From UBA10649 sp037130755 (GTDB lineage: Bacteria; Actinomycetota; Actinomycetes; S36-B12): a DNA stretch of 64,000 nucleotides. This document shows positions 28,612 through 36,502 of the stretch, piece after piece. Under the pieces are notes generated by a model. The model was given only the letters and a program-made list of their open reading frames with translations. It was not told the DNA's origin and made no database searches. Location of the stretch: the NCBI GenBank assembly GCA_037130755.1, contig JBAXSI010000005.1, positions 1-64,000 on the forward strand, written 5' to 3'. Each line of letters opens with the position of its first letter. Within the stretch, counting starts at the first letter, position 1. The position numbers were made by a program, and so were the translations under genes.

Positions 28612-29584
28612 CGTCGAGGCCCATGAGTTCCTCCCCGTTCCGCCCCCATCGGAGCCCCACTCTCCACGCTCAGCCCACCGGAGGCTGACCAGCCCATGGG
28701 CGACGGTCGTGGTGGTGGGCATCACCGTCCTGTGGACGATTCCCACGTTCGGGCTGCTCGTCACGTCGCTGCGAACGAGAAATGACGCGCTAACGACGGG
28801 GTGGTGGACGGCTTTCGTTGCTCCACATCTCACGCTGGACAACTATCGCGTCGTCCTTACCGGTGGCGACACGTTCGCTGGCGGGATCACCCCGTACTTC
28901 TTCAACTCAGTCGCCGTGGCCGTTCCTGCTTCGGTCTTCCCTGTCGTTCTTGCTTGCATGGCGGCCTACGCGCTGGCCTGGATACCTTTCCGAGGCGCGA
29001 GCGCAGTGCTCTTCGTGGTCGTCGCGCTGCAGATTGTGCCGATTCAAGTTGCGTTGCTGCCACTTCTCCAGATGTTCTTCAACGGGTGGAGCATCGGCCC
29101 GATCCCCGTGTTCCCGAACCTCGACAACGCCGCGACCGGTCACTCCCTGCTGTTCGGCACCTACGTGCCGCTGTGGATCGCCCACACGATGTTCGCCCTG
29201 CCGTTCGCGATCTTTCTCCTGTACAACTTCATCGCGAGGCTGCCTCGCGAGATCTTCGATGCAGCCCGCGTCGATGGGGCCAGTCACTACCTCATCTTCC
29301 GTCGACTGGTCGCCCCGCTGGCCCTCCCCGCGATCGCCGCCTTCACCATCTACCAGTTCCTGTGGGTGTGGAATGACCTCATCGTTGCGATCACGCTGGC
29401 CCCCGGAGGCCCGGACGTGGCGCCCATCACGGCCTATCTCGCGAGCATCAAGGGTGGATTCGGCGAGCAGGAGCACCTCCTCAGCGCCGGCGCCTTCATC
29501 GCGATGATCGTCCCGCTCATCGTCTTCTTCTCCCTGCAGCGCTTCTTCTCGCGCGGACTGCTCGCGGGATCCGTCGAAGGGTGA
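28607..29584 (+). CDS. Sugar ABC transporter permease, MalG type (duplicate copy)
   Basis: 325 residues, same architecture as the copy at 26187: MSVEAHEFLPVPPP start, EAA-type loop DAARVDGASHYLIFRRLVAP, end FFSRGLLAGSVEG. The two are clearly paralogues with strongest similarity in the membrane core. There is no second MalF or binding protein here, so it may replace copy 1 in an alternative transporter, or be a redundant survivor. Its start codon lies in an inverted repeat, which suggests a translation switch. Confidence 0.88.
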   Translation: MSVEAHEFLPVPPPSEPHSPRSAHRRLTSPWATVVVVGITVLWTIPTFGLLVTSLRTRNDALTTGWWTAFVAPHLTLDNYRVVLTGGDTFAGGITPYFFNSVAVAVPASVFPVVLACMAAYALAWIPFRGASAVLFVVVALQIVPIQVALLPLLQMFFNGWSIGPIPVFPNLDNAATGHSLLFGTYVPLWIAHTMFALPFAIFLLYNFIARLPREIFDAARVDGASHYLIFRRLVAPLALPAIAAFTIYQFLWVWNDLIVAITLAPGGPDVAPITAYLASIKGGFGEQEHLLSAGAFIAMIVPLIVFFSLQRFFSRGLLAGSVEG

Positions 29585-29610
29585 AGAGCTGACGGACCCT
29601 CGACGAATCG

Positions 29611-29640
29611 GTGACGCGCAGCCCGACTCGATGCGACACT
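29611..29640 (+). promoter_or_regulatory. Candidate leaderless promoter of dienelactone hydrolase gene
   Basis: GTGACG (29611-29616) and GACACT (29635-29640) are 18 bases apart; the latter ends seven bases before the ATG at 29647. The -10 lacks the first T. Confidence 0.4.
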
Positions 29641-29646
29641 GCAGCC

Positions 29647-30330
29647 ATGCGGAACACGACGATCGAGATCAACGGCGAGGACGTCCCCGGCATCATCGCG
29701 CTTCCTGCGTCGGGCTCGGGCCCGGGGGTCATCGTCATCCAGGAATGGTGGGGTCTGGTGGCGCATGTGCAACACCTCGTGCAGCGACTGGCGGACGAGG
29801 GCTTCGTTGCACTCGCCGTCGACCACTACCGCGGTGCTGAGACGACGGAGCCAGACGAGGCCCAGAAGCTCATGCTCGGTCTCGATATCGCGCGGGTTGC
29901 TGACGACCTTGCGGCAGCGGCCGCCCACCTCGCGGCTCGCGACGACGTCGAGGGCGACAGTGTCGCCGTCGTCGGATTCTGCATGGGTGGTGGTCTTGCG
30001 CTGCTGGCGCCGACCGTCTCCGATGCCATCTGCTGCACCACAGCCTTCTACCCCGCGATGCCGTGGCCGCAGTACGCGCCTGACTGGAGCCAGTATCGGG
30101 GCAAGGGCGCGATGATCCACAAGGCCGAGTCCGACGAGGAGTGGGCCGGCCCGGCCATCACCGAGTACTCGGCGGCGATCTCGGCCGCCGGGGGAGCCGT
30201 CGAAGTGATCGAGTACCCGGGCAGCGTGCATGCGTTCTTCAACGACGCGCGCCCGGAGGTCTACCAGGCCGACAATGCGCAGCTCGCCTGGGAGCGCACA
30301 CTGTCCTTCCTTCGTGGCTGTTCCGGCTGA
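29647..30330 (+). CDS. Dienelactone hydrolase family protein
   Basis: 227 residues. Alpha/beta hydrolase of the DLH type with nucleophile Cys112 in GFCMGG, a conserved Glu in IQEWWG (about 33) and the C-terminal His in SVHAFFND. DLH enzymes open dienelactones in chlorocatechol breakdown, but many homologues act on other lactones or esters. No catabolic genes surround it. The ATG at 29647 is supported by the position of the -10 and by the family N-terminus; the frame remains open further upstream. Confidence 0.87.
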   Translation: MRNTTIEINGEDVPGIIALPASGSGPGVIVIQEWWGLVAHVQHLVQRLADEGFVALAVDHYRGAETTEPDEAQKLMLGLDIARVADDLAAAAAHLAARDDVEGDSVAVVGFCMGGGLALLAPTVSDAICCTTAFYPAMPWPQYAPDWSQYRGKGAMIHKAESDEEWAGPAITEYSAAISAAGGAVEVIEYPGSVHAFFNDARPEVYQADNAQLAWERTLSFLRGCSG

Positions 30331-31027
30331 TCCGGCCACCCTGGCCGAGCTCGATGCGCTGATCGTCGCCTGTCGCCGCTGCCCGCGGCTCGTGTCGTGG
30401 TGCCAAGAGGTGGCACAGGTCAAGCGCGCGTCCTACGCCGACCAGGAGTACTGGGGTGGTCCCGTCCCAGGATTCGGTTCAGCCGAGCCCGTGATCTGGA
30501 TCGTCGGTCTGGCCCCGGGGGCGCATGGGGCCAATCGCACGGGGCGAATGTTCACCGGCGACCGCAGCGGCGACTGGCTCTTCGGGGCCTTGCATCGGGC
30601 GGGCCTGGCCACCCAGCCCACGTCGGTGAGCCGGGAGGACGGCCAGGTGCTGACCGATGTGCGGATCACCGCCGCGGTGCACTGTGCGCCACCTGACAAC
30701 AAGCCCACGACGGAAGAGCGGCACACGTGCGAGGCGTGGCTGGACATGGAACTGGCGATCATCGGGCGCAGCCTGAGGGTGGTCGTCGCGCTCGGCGGGC
30801 TGGCCTGGACGGCGAGCACCGCCTGCCTGCGCAGAAGCGGCTGGACGGTTCCCAAGGTCGCCTTCGGTCACGGTGCCCTGCTCACGGCCCGCGACGAAGG
30901 CGGGCGCAGTGTCACGGTCATCGCCTCGTACCACCCCAGCCAGCAGAACACGTTCACCGGACGCCTCACCGAGCCCATGCTCGACGACGTGTTCGCGGCA
31001 GCGCGCGACGCAGCCGCTCTCGGGTGA
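30314..31027 (+). CDS. Family 5 uracil-DNA glycosylase (UdgB type)
   Basis: 237 residues. Four cysteines suited to a [4Fe-4S] cluster (Cys20, Cys23, one in AAVHCAPPDN and one in STACLRRSG), motif A GLAPGAHGANRTGRMFTGD (65-83) and motif B SYHPSQQNTFTG. Motif A has Ala-His-Gly rather than the catalytic Asp of family 4, the hallmark of family 5, which also removes hypoxanthine and other bases. The GTG at 30314 lies 17 bases inside the hydrolase gene; translation upstream of it is a shadow. Confidence 0.88.
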   Translation: MAVPADPATLAELDALIVACRRCPRLVSWCQEVAQVKRASYADQEYWGGPVPGFGSAEPVIWIVGLAPGAHGANRTGRMFTGDRSGDWLFGALHRAGLATQPTSVSREDGQVLTDVRITAAVHCAPPDNKPTTEERHTCEAWLDMELAIIGRSLRVVVALGGLAWTASTACLRRSGWTVPKVAFGHGALLTARDEGGRSVTVIASYHPSQQNTFTGRLTEPMLDDVFAAARDAAALG

Positions 31028-31037
31028 GGTAGCGCCC

Positions 31038-31043
31038 TATCGT
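31038..31043 (+). promoter_or_regulatory. -10 element of the UAA tRNA gene
   Basis: TATCGT places the transcription start at about 31050, one base before tRNA position 1, so the precursor would have almost no 5' leader. Confidence 0.45.
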
Positions 31044-31050
31044 TGGACCG

Positions 31051-31124
31051 GCCCCTGTAGTCCAACTGGCAGAGACACCCGGCTTAAACCCGGCACAGTA
31101 TGGGTTCAAATCCCATCGGGGGCA
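31051..31124 (+). tRNA. tRNA with anticodon TAA (Leu codon UUA) and short variable region
   Basis: A 74-base cloverleaf: acceptor GCCCCTG (31051-31057) with CGGGGGC (31117-31123), discriminator A31124; T-arm ATGGG-TTCAAAT-CCCAT. The anticodon loop CTTAAAC (31083-31089) sits on a four-pair stem with a C-C mismatch at 27-43; anticodon TAA is 31085-31087. The D-arm has three pairs (GTC/GAC) and A20a-G20b, as in class II tRNAs. The variable region is only five bases (ACAGT), whereas bacterial tRNA-Leu has a long variable arm. U8, A14, G18G19, A21, U33, T54-A58 are present. CCA is not encoded. Confidence 0.8.
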
Positions 31125-31140
31125 CTCTCAAGCCGCCTTT

Positions 31141-31168
31141 GGGCCCGCCCCGAATTCGGGACGGCCCC
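31141..31168 (+). terminator. Possible hairpin terminator after the tRNA
   Basis: GGGCC at 31141 can pair with GGCCC near 31163-31167 around a core CCCGAATTCGGG palindrome, with a few unpaired bases, followed by TAAATT. This is a plausible but imperfect terminator. Confidence 0.35.
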
Positions 31169-31172
31169 TAAA

Positions 31173-31201
31173 TTGGCGTTTTCCGCGACGTCAGTTAACG
31201 T
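31173..31201 (+). promoter_or_regulatory. BI-1 gene promoter, leaderless
   Basis: TTGGCG (31173-31178), a 17-base spacer and TAACGT (31196-31201). The -10 ends seven bases before the ATG at 31208, so the transcript should begin at the start codon. Confidence 0.7.
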
Positions 31202-31207
31202 GGATTC

Positions 31208-32041
31208 ATGCAGTCATCGAACCCCGTCCTGACCCGTTACGAGAAGAACGACAAGTCCGGCTTCGCCTATGACGAAGGCGTGTCCGCCTACGCACAGGCG
31301 GCCTCCGGCGGCGCGGCGGCAGCCGACCTGAGCATGGCCACTTCGGCCGCGGCTCCGGGGACCGGAGCGCGCCTGACGATCAACGACGTCGTGGTCAAGA
31401 CCGGCCTGATCTTCATCGTCTGCGTGGTCTTCGCCGTGGCCGGGTACAAGCTCGTCGATACCGCACCCTGGATCATGTGGGTCGGGATGATCGGCGGCCT
31501 CGTCCTCGGGTTCGTCAACGCGCTCAAGAAGGTGCCCTCGCCGCCGCTCATCCTGCTGTACGCGGTGCTGCAAGGCATCTTCGTGGGCGCCATCAGCAAC
31601 TGGTACAACGCCTACGCCACGTCCTCGCAGTACGGGGGCATCATCTTGCAGGCGGTAGTGGCGACCATGACCACCTTCGGCATCATGCTTGCCCTCTACG
31701 TCACCGGGATCGTGAAGGTCACCAAGCGGTTCCAGAGCGTCATGATCGTCGCGCTGGTCTCGTACATGGTGCTCGGCCTCGCCTCGCTCATCGCGGCGCT
31801 CTTCGGCGTCGGTGGCGGCTGGGGCTTCTACGGAGTGTCCGGCATCGGCCTGATCATCTGCGTCGTGGGCGTCCTGCTCGCCGCGTTCTTCCTCATGCTC
31901 GACTTCGAGGCGATCAGCCAGGGCATCAAGATGGGTGCGCCGGAGCGAGAGTCATGGCGGATGGCCTTCGGCCTGCTGATGACGCTTATCTGGCTGTACC
32001 TGGAGTTCCTACGCCTGCTGGCGATCTTCTCCCGAAACTAG
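31208..32041 (+). CDS. Bax inhibitor-1 / YccA family membrane protein
   Basis: 277 residues. A polar N-terminus (1-60: SNPVLTRYEK, then Ala/Gly-rich) is followed by seven hydrophobic segments; the end FFLMLDFEAISQGIKMGAPERESWRMAFGLLMTLIWLYLEFLRLLAI is the family signature with the conserved acidic pair. Bacterial members are pH-sensitive calcium-leak channels in the cytoplasmic membrane; the role here is unknown. Confidence 0.92.
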   Translation: MQSSNPVLTRYEKNDKSGFAYDEGVSAYAQAASGGAAAADLSMATSAAAPGTGARLTINDVVVKTGLIFIVCVVFAVAGYKLVDTAPWIMWVGMIGGLVLGFVNALKKVPSPPLILLYAVLQGIFVGAISNWYNAYATSSQYGGIILQAVVATMTTFGIMLALYVTGIVKVTKRFQSVMIVALVSYMVLGLASLIAALFGVGGGWGFYGVSGIGLIICVVGVLLAAFFLMLDFEAISQGIKMGAPERESWRMAFGLLMTLIWLYLEFLRLLAIFSRN

Positions 32042-32061
32042 GTATAGTGGGGTTCATACCT

Positions 32062-32067
32062 TAGAAT
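32062..32067 (+). promoter_or_regulatory. -10 element of lrp-like gene
   Basis: TAGAAT ends nine bases before the ATG at 32076, leaving a leader of at most two bases. A short inverted repeat, GGTAT (32041-32045) and ATACC (32056-32060), lies just upstream and may bind the regulator itself. Confidence 0.45.
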
Positions 32068-32075
32068 CACAGGTC

Positions 32076-32531
32076 ATGGACGAAATCGACCTCAAAATTC
32101 TTGGCGCACTGAGCGAAGACGGCAGAGCAACCTATTCCGAGCTCGCCGATCAGGTGGGCCTGTCAGGTCCGTCCACGGCTGATCGGGTGCGCCGTCTGGA
32201 GGAGCGCGGGGCGGTCCGCGGCTACTGCGCGCTCGTGGATCCCGTCGCGCTCGGTCTGGACCTCACTGCCTTCATCTCCGTCACCCTCGAGGGCACCAAG
32301 TCGCGCACGGCATTCCTCGCCGCCCTGGCGACCTACCCGGAGGTCGTCGAGTGCCACCACGTTGCTGGGGATGACGACTACCTGCTGAAGGTCTACGCGG
32401 CGGGCACCCTCGGCCTGGAGGCCTTCATCAGCGACCGCCTCAGGACGCTGCCGGGCATAGCACGCACGCGAACGACCGTGGTGCTGTCGACGGCGCTGGA
32501 TCGACCGCTCTCGCCGAGGCGCGATGCGTGA
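32076..32531 (+). CDS. Lrp/AsnC family transcriptional regulator
   Basis: 151 residues. N-terminal helix-turn-helix (DEIDLKILGALSEDGRATYSELADQVGLSGPSTADRVRRLEERGAVRGY) and a C-terminal RAM ligand domain (FISVTLEGTKSRTAFLAALATYPEVVECHHVAGDDDYLLKVYA). These proteins sense amino acids as octamers. The next gene is a LysE-type exporter whose start overlaps its stop, a classic regulator-exporter pair, so it probably activates export of an amino acid when that is in excess. Confidence 0.93.
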   Translation: MDEIDLKILGALSEDGRATYSELADQVGLSGPSTADRVRRLEERGAVRGYCALVDPVALGLDLTAFISVTLEGTKSRTAFLAALATYPEVVECHHVAGDDDYLLKVYAAGTLGLEAFISDRLRTLPGIARTRTTVVLSTALDRPLSPRRDA

Positions 32532-33157
32532 TGGGCGCCAACGCCGCCTTGTTCGCGCGGATGCTCGTGATCGGCCTTGTCGTGGCCGCTCCGGTCGGCG
32601 CGATGGCGGTGCTGTGCATTCAGCGTGTGCTGGCACACGGCTGGCGGGCCGGGATGGCCACCGGCGGCGGGATTGCCACGGCGGATGCGATCTACGCCGG
32701 GCTGGCCGCGTTCGGCGTGACGGCGGTGTCCCACTGGCTGATCGACTACCAGACGGTTCTGCGGATCGTGGGCGGCGCCGTGCTCATCTGGCTCGGCTGG
32801 CGGGCGATCAGGACTCCACCAGCGCACGAGGCGGCTCAGTCGGCTGACTCGACCCGCCTCGGCGCGCTGTACTCCAGTGCCGTCGGCCTCACCCTCACCA
32901 ATCCCATGACGATCATGGCGTTCGCGGCCATCTTCGCCGGCGCCGGCCTCGTGACCCAGACGGGCACGGGCAGCGCCCTTATCGTCACGGTGGGCGTCGG
33001 GTGCGGGTCCCTTGCGTGGTGGCTTGCGTTGACCACCGGGGTGTGGGCCGTGCGGCACGCGGTCAGCGACAGATCGATGCGGATCGTCAACCGCGTTTCC
33101 GGCGGAGTTCTCGTGGCGTTCGGCGTACTGGCAGTGGTGGCCGGTCTGCGCGGCTGA
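32531..33157 (+). CDS. LysE/RhtB family amino acid exporter
   Basis: 208 residues, about six membrane segments. N-terminal APVGAMAVLCIQRVLAHGWRAGMATGGGIATADAIYAGLAAFG and the later LTLTNPMTIMAFAAIFAG are characteristic of LysE exporters. The ATG at 32531 overlaps the regulator stop by one base; a GTG at 32528 is an alternative. Substrate is unknown; lysine, arginine, threonine or homoserine are known for the family. Confidence 0.9.
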   Translation: MGANAALFARMLVIGLVVAAPVGAMAVLCIQRVLAHGWRAGMATGGGIATADAIYAGLAAFGVTAVSHWLIDYQTVLRIVGGAVLIWLGWRAIRTPPAHEAAQSADSTRLGALYSSAVGLTLTNPMTIMAFAAIFAGAGLVTQTGTGSALIVTVGVGCGSLAWWLALTTGVWAVRHAVSDRSMRIVNRVSGGVLVAFGVLAVVAGLRG

Positions 33158-33234
33158 TGCAGGTGCTTCGACCCCCTCGGCGGCGGTAGCGTCCCTCCAC
33201 GGACTAACCCGAACCGTCGAGGATGGGGGCATTC

Positions 33235-34074
33235 ATGCGGCGGAGCACGGTCGTCATCAAGGGCGCAGTCACGTCGGTGGTCATCGTCGCGCTGACGTTG
33301 ACTGCCGCCTCCCCACCGAGCCAGGCAGACACCGGACAGGCGGCCCTGGACTTCCTGAGCGCAACGGATGCCGCAACGCTGACGGCCGTCGCCGGTGGTG
33401 TGGACGTCATCGAGCAGATCACCTACAGCCGGGCCACTGATCTGTCCAACGAGCTCTATCCGCTCGTGCACGCGACAGTGCCCGCCGGTGGGAAGGTGCG
33501 AGTCCACGTCACCGTCGATCCCGATCAGACGAACTACATGAGCGTGCGCCGCATGCCCGGGTCCAGGCTCCTTGGGGCGGCCGGACAGGAGATGCTCAGT
33601 GGGTCCCGATGGGCCACGGTCTCCATGCTCACCACGAGTGCGGCCCGGCGGGCGAGGGCGGCTGGCGCGACCGATGCGACGGCGATCACCGGAATCACCA
33701 ACGCCCGCGTGATCGAGGACCCTTGGGTCGCGACCGAACCTGCCGAGATAGCCAGGCGCATGGTGCTGCCGCCCTACACCGGGGCGCAGGACGAGGGTTG
33801 GACGACGGTCGTCACCACTCCCCAGGCGGACGGCACCACGCTGATATCCGGCACCATCAATGCCGGCGTGCCCGCCAGCGACGGCGAGGACATGTGCGTC
33901 CGACCGTTCGTCGAGATCGTGGTCGGGCCGGACGGGGTGGCCCGCTCCTCGCACTGGCGGGAGACCTGCCCGGGCAAGGGGACCCGCGAGTACCGGACGA
34001 CGTCCACGTTCGGCCCGCAGCCGATCCAGCCACCGACCACGCCGACAATGCCGGCTTCGCGAGCGCTTCGTTAG
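33235..34074 (+). CDS. Secreted protein of unknown function
   Basis: 279 residues. Signal peptide: basic RRSTVVIKG, a hydrophobic run and cleavage near PPSQADT. The mature part is Thr/Ala/Val-rich with two cysteines near the end (DMCVRPF and RETCPGKG), which could form a disulfide, and a Pro/Thr-rich tail. I recognise no domain. An ATG at 33223 is four codons upstream, but spacing to the ribosome site GAGG (33219-33222) favours 33235. It is convergent with and overlaps the next gene at the stop codons. Confidence 0.75.
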   Translation: MRRSTVVIKGAVTSVVIVALTLTAASPPSQADTGQAALDFLSATDAATLTAVAGGVDVIEQITYSRATDLSNELYPLVHATVPAGGKVRVHVTVDPDQTNYMSVRRMPGSRLLGAAGQEMLSGSRWATVSMLTTSAARRARAAGATDATAITGITNARVIEDPWVATEPAEIARRMVLPPYTGAQDEGWTTVVTTPQADGTTLISGTINAGVPASDGEDMCVRPFVEIVVGPDGVARSSHWRETCPGKGTREYRTTSTFGPQPIQPPTTPTMPASRALR

Positions 34075-34382
34075 GGCAGCGCCCGCCGAAGCTCGGTGAG
34101 GCGGTCGCGGACGGCCGATGGGTCTGCGCCGGGCGACTGGCTCAGGGCTGCCAGGTAGTCGCGACCTACCACCGCCAACTGGGCACCTGCCGCGCTGGCT
34201 CCCACGGTGGGTAGGGCGTGGTCTGCCGGCATCGTCGGTTCAAGGTCACGGGTTCGCGCGACGATCAACTCCGCCACCTCGTGACAACCCGGCAGCAGCG
34301 GCTCGACCTTCGTCAAGGGAAGGCTGTTCAAGCGGTCGACGACTCGCCGCAGTTCGGTGGCCACGTCGTCCAGGTCGTTCAC
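34071..34382 (-). CDS. Small cytoplasmic protein of unknown function
   Basis: 103 residues, soluble, mostly helical in appearance (MNDLDDVATELRRVVDRLNS then a central GCHEVAELIVAR and a C-terminal AVRDRLTELRRAL). No family recognised. GTG start overlapping the MBL hydrolase stop by four bases (GTGA), so it is coupled to that gene. Its stop TAA shares bases with the TAG of the opposing secreted-protein gene. Confidence 0.65.
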   Translation of the reverse strand: MNDLDDVATELRRVVDRLNSLPLTKVEPLLPGCHEVAELIVARTRDLEPTMPADHALPTVGASAAGAQLAVVGRDYLAALSQSPGADPSAVRDRLTELRRALP

Positions 34383-35095
34383 GCGTCGCTGCTCTTGCGC
34401 AGGAAGGACCTGATCGCCTCACGCGCGTTGTCGCGGATCTCCGTGCCGTGCGTGAAAGCCGCAACGTTGTACTCCAGGTCGCTGAAGACCTGCGCCGACT
34501 CCCTGTTCTGGCGCGCAGAGGTGCAGATGACGGCCATGGGCCACCGCATGCGTGACAGCGGATTGAACAGCGCATCGCCGGTGATGAGGACTCCAGTGCG
34601 CTCGTGCAGCATGGACACGTGACCTGGCGTGTGGCCCGGCGTGTGGATGATGCGCAGTCCACCGGCGACATCGACAACCTCGCCATCGTGCAGTGCATGC
34701 GATACCGCGAACGGATCGAACTTGCGGCCAGGCATCCGCAGGAACATCCGGCCCATCGTCGAGGTGAGGTCGGGCGGTGCGTTCTCGCCGGCGGCGATGT
34801 ACTCGACGTCGTCCTCGTGGATCGCGACGCCGTCGACGCCGGTCCGTTCGAGCATCTCCCGCGCACCGCCGGCATGGTCGCCGTGCGCGTGGGTCAGGAT
34901 GATCCGGTAGACGTCGCCGGGCTGCTTGCCGAGGTGTGCCAGGCCCGCGACGATCTTCGCCGGCGCCTGCTTGAGGCCGCAGTCGACGAGGGTGACACTG
35001 CCGTCGTCCTCTAGGAAGGCGAACGAGTTGATGAAGTCCCCCATCGTGGGGATGCGGACCACGCCGGGGCCAAGAAGGACTGCGGGCTGCCTCAT
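34379..35095 (-). CDS. Metallo-beta-lactamase-fold hydrolase
   Basis: 238 residues. Complete binuclear metal motif: H69xH71xD73H74 (THAHGDHAGG), HTPGHTPGH, TGDALF and FTHGTE near the C-terminus. The type is close to glyoxalase II-like and quorum-lactonase-like hydrolases; substrate unknown. It is transcribed leftward from a leaderless promoter back to back with that of the cystathionine beta-synthase gene. Confidence 0.9.
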   Translation of the reverse strand: MRQPAVLLGPGVVRIPTMGDFINSFAFLEDDGSVTLVDCGLKQAPAKIVAGLAHLGKQPGDVYRIILTHAHGDHAGGAREMLERTGVDGVAIHEDDVEYIAAGENAPPDLTSTMGRMFLRMPGRKFDPFAVSHALHDGEVVDVAGGLRIIHTPGHTPGHVSMLHERTGVLITGDALFNPLSRMRWPMAVICTSARQNRESAQVFSDLEYNVAAFTHGTEIRDNAREAIRSFLRKSSDA

Positions 35096-35101
35096 TGCTC
35101 C

Positions 35102-35107
35102 AGCCTA
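35102..35107 (-). promoter_or_regulatory. -10 element of MBL hydrolase gene, leaderless
   Basis: Reverse-strand TAGGCT (35107 to 35102) ends seven bases before the ATG first base at 35095. Confidence 0.55.
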
Positions 35108-35113
35108 GGGCGA

Positions 35114-35119
35114 TAGTGT
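35114..35119 (+). promoter_or_regulatory. -10 element of cystathionine beta-synthase gene, leaderless
   Basis: TAGTGT ends seven bases before the GTG at 35126. It lies six bases from the opposite-strand -10 at 35102-35107. Confidence 0.55.
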
Positions 35120-35125
35120 CGCCGG

Positions 35126-36502
35126 GTGCAGGTACATGAATCGGTCCTCGAACTCATCGGCAACACGCCCCTCGTCCGGCTCCGCAGCGTCACCGCAGGC
35201 ATCGTTCCCGAGGGTGGCGCCGAGGTCTACGCCAAGGTCGAGTACCTCAACCCCGGTGGATCGGTCAAGGACCGCATTGCCGTGCGCATGGTCGACGCGG
35301 CCGAGAAGTCCGGGGCCTTGCAGCCGGGCGGGACGATCGTCGAGCCCACCAGCGGCAACACCGGTGTCGGCCTCGCACTCGTCGCGCAGCAGCGCGGCTA
35401 CAAGACAGTCTTCGTCTGCCCCGACAAGGTCAGCGAGGACAAGCGCAATGTCCTCAAGGCCTACGGTGCAGAGGTCGTCGTGTGCCCGACAGCAGTGGAT
35501 CCCGACGATCCGCGTTCGTACTACAGCGTGAGCGACCGGCTGGCGCGCGAGCTGCCCGGAGCCTGGAAGCCAGATCAGTACTCGAACCCCAACAACCCGC
35601 TCTCGCACTACGAGACGACCGGCCCCGAGCTATGGGAGCAGACCGACGGTCGCATCACGCACTTCGTGGCGGGTGCCGGCACCGGTGGCACCATCTCGGG
35701 AACGGGGCGCTTCCTCAAGGAGTCCAGCGATGGCGCGGTCAAGGTGATCGCCGCTGACCCGGAGGGCTCGGTCTACTCAGGCGGCACTGGCCGGCCGTAC
35801 CTCGTCGAGGGAGTGGGCGAGGACTTCTGGCCGACCACGTACGACGCGAAGATCCCCGACGAAGTAATCGCCGTCTCCGACAAGGACTCCTTCGAGATGA
35901 CGCGACGGCTCGCCCGCGAGGAGGGCCTGCTCGTGGGCGGATCGTGCGGCATGGCTGTCGTCGCCGCCCTGCAGGTGGCCGCCAAGGCTGCGCCCGGCGA
36001 CATCGTCGTCGTGCTCCTTCCTGACAGTGGCCGCGGCTATCTGTCCAAGGTCTTCAACGACGACTGGCTCAGCAAGTACGGGTTCCTGCAGTCCGACTCC
36101 GATCGCACCGTCGGCGACGTGCTTCGTGGCAAGTCCGGCGAGCTGCCGCCGTTTGTCCACACGCACCCCACGGAGACCGTTCGCGATGCGATCGACATCC
36201 TGCGCGAGTTCGGGGTGTCGCAGATGCCGGTCGTCCGCGCGGAGCCGCCGGTCATGGCAGCCGAGGTCGTCGGTTCGGTGGTCGAACGGGACCTGCTCGA
36301 CGACCTGTTCAACGGCCGGGCGGAGTTGGCTGACAAGGTCGATGCGCACATGTCCGCGGCGCTTCCGATGGTGGGCGCGGGCGAGCCGGTCAGTGCCGCC
36401 ATCGAGGCACTTCAGTCGGCTGACGCGGTGGTCGTCGTCGACGACGGCAAGCCGACCGGTGTCATCACTCGTCAGGACCTGTTGGGCTACCTGACCAAGT
36501 GA
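35126..36502 (+). CDS. cbs: Cystathionine beta-synthase
   Basis: 458 residues. A PLP fold-type II domain with Lys48 in NPGGSVKDRIA and the phosphate-binding loop TSGNTG, NPNNPLSHYETTGPELWEQT and GTGGTISGTGRFLKE, followed by a pair of CBS domains from about 330 to the end. It condenses homocysteine and serine to cystathionine; the two-domain form separates it from plain cysteine synthase. With the MetB-type enzyme at 45625 it can complete reverse transsulfuration. GTG start at leaderless distance from its -10. Confidence 0.92.
   Translation: MQVHESVLELIGNTPLVRLRSVTAGIVPEGGAEVYAKVEYLNPGGSVKDRIAVRMVDAAEKSGALQPGGTIVEPTSGNTGVGLALVAQQRGYKTVFVCPDKVSEDKRNVLKAYGAEVVVCPTAVDPDDPRSYYSVSDRLARELPGAWKPDQYSNPNNPLSHYETTGPELWEQTDGRITHFVAGAGTGGTISGTGRFLKESSDGAVKVIAADPEGSVYSGGTGRPYLVEGVGEDFWPTTYDAKIPDEVIAVSDKDSFEMTRRLAREEGLLVGGSCGMAVVAALQVAAKAAPGDIVVVLLPDSGRGYLSKVFNDDWLSKYGFLQSDSDRTVGDVLRGKSGELPPFVHTHPTETVRDAIDILREFGVSQMPVVRAEPPVMAAEVVGSVVERDLLDDLFNGRAELADKVDAHMSAALPMVGAGEPVSAAIEALQSADAVVVVDDGKPTGVITRQDLLGYLTK

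Noticed and set aside
31021..31208. Considered as an integration site of a mobile element beside the tRNA
   Set aside because: No integrase, no direct repeat of the tRNA end and no change in composition were found.
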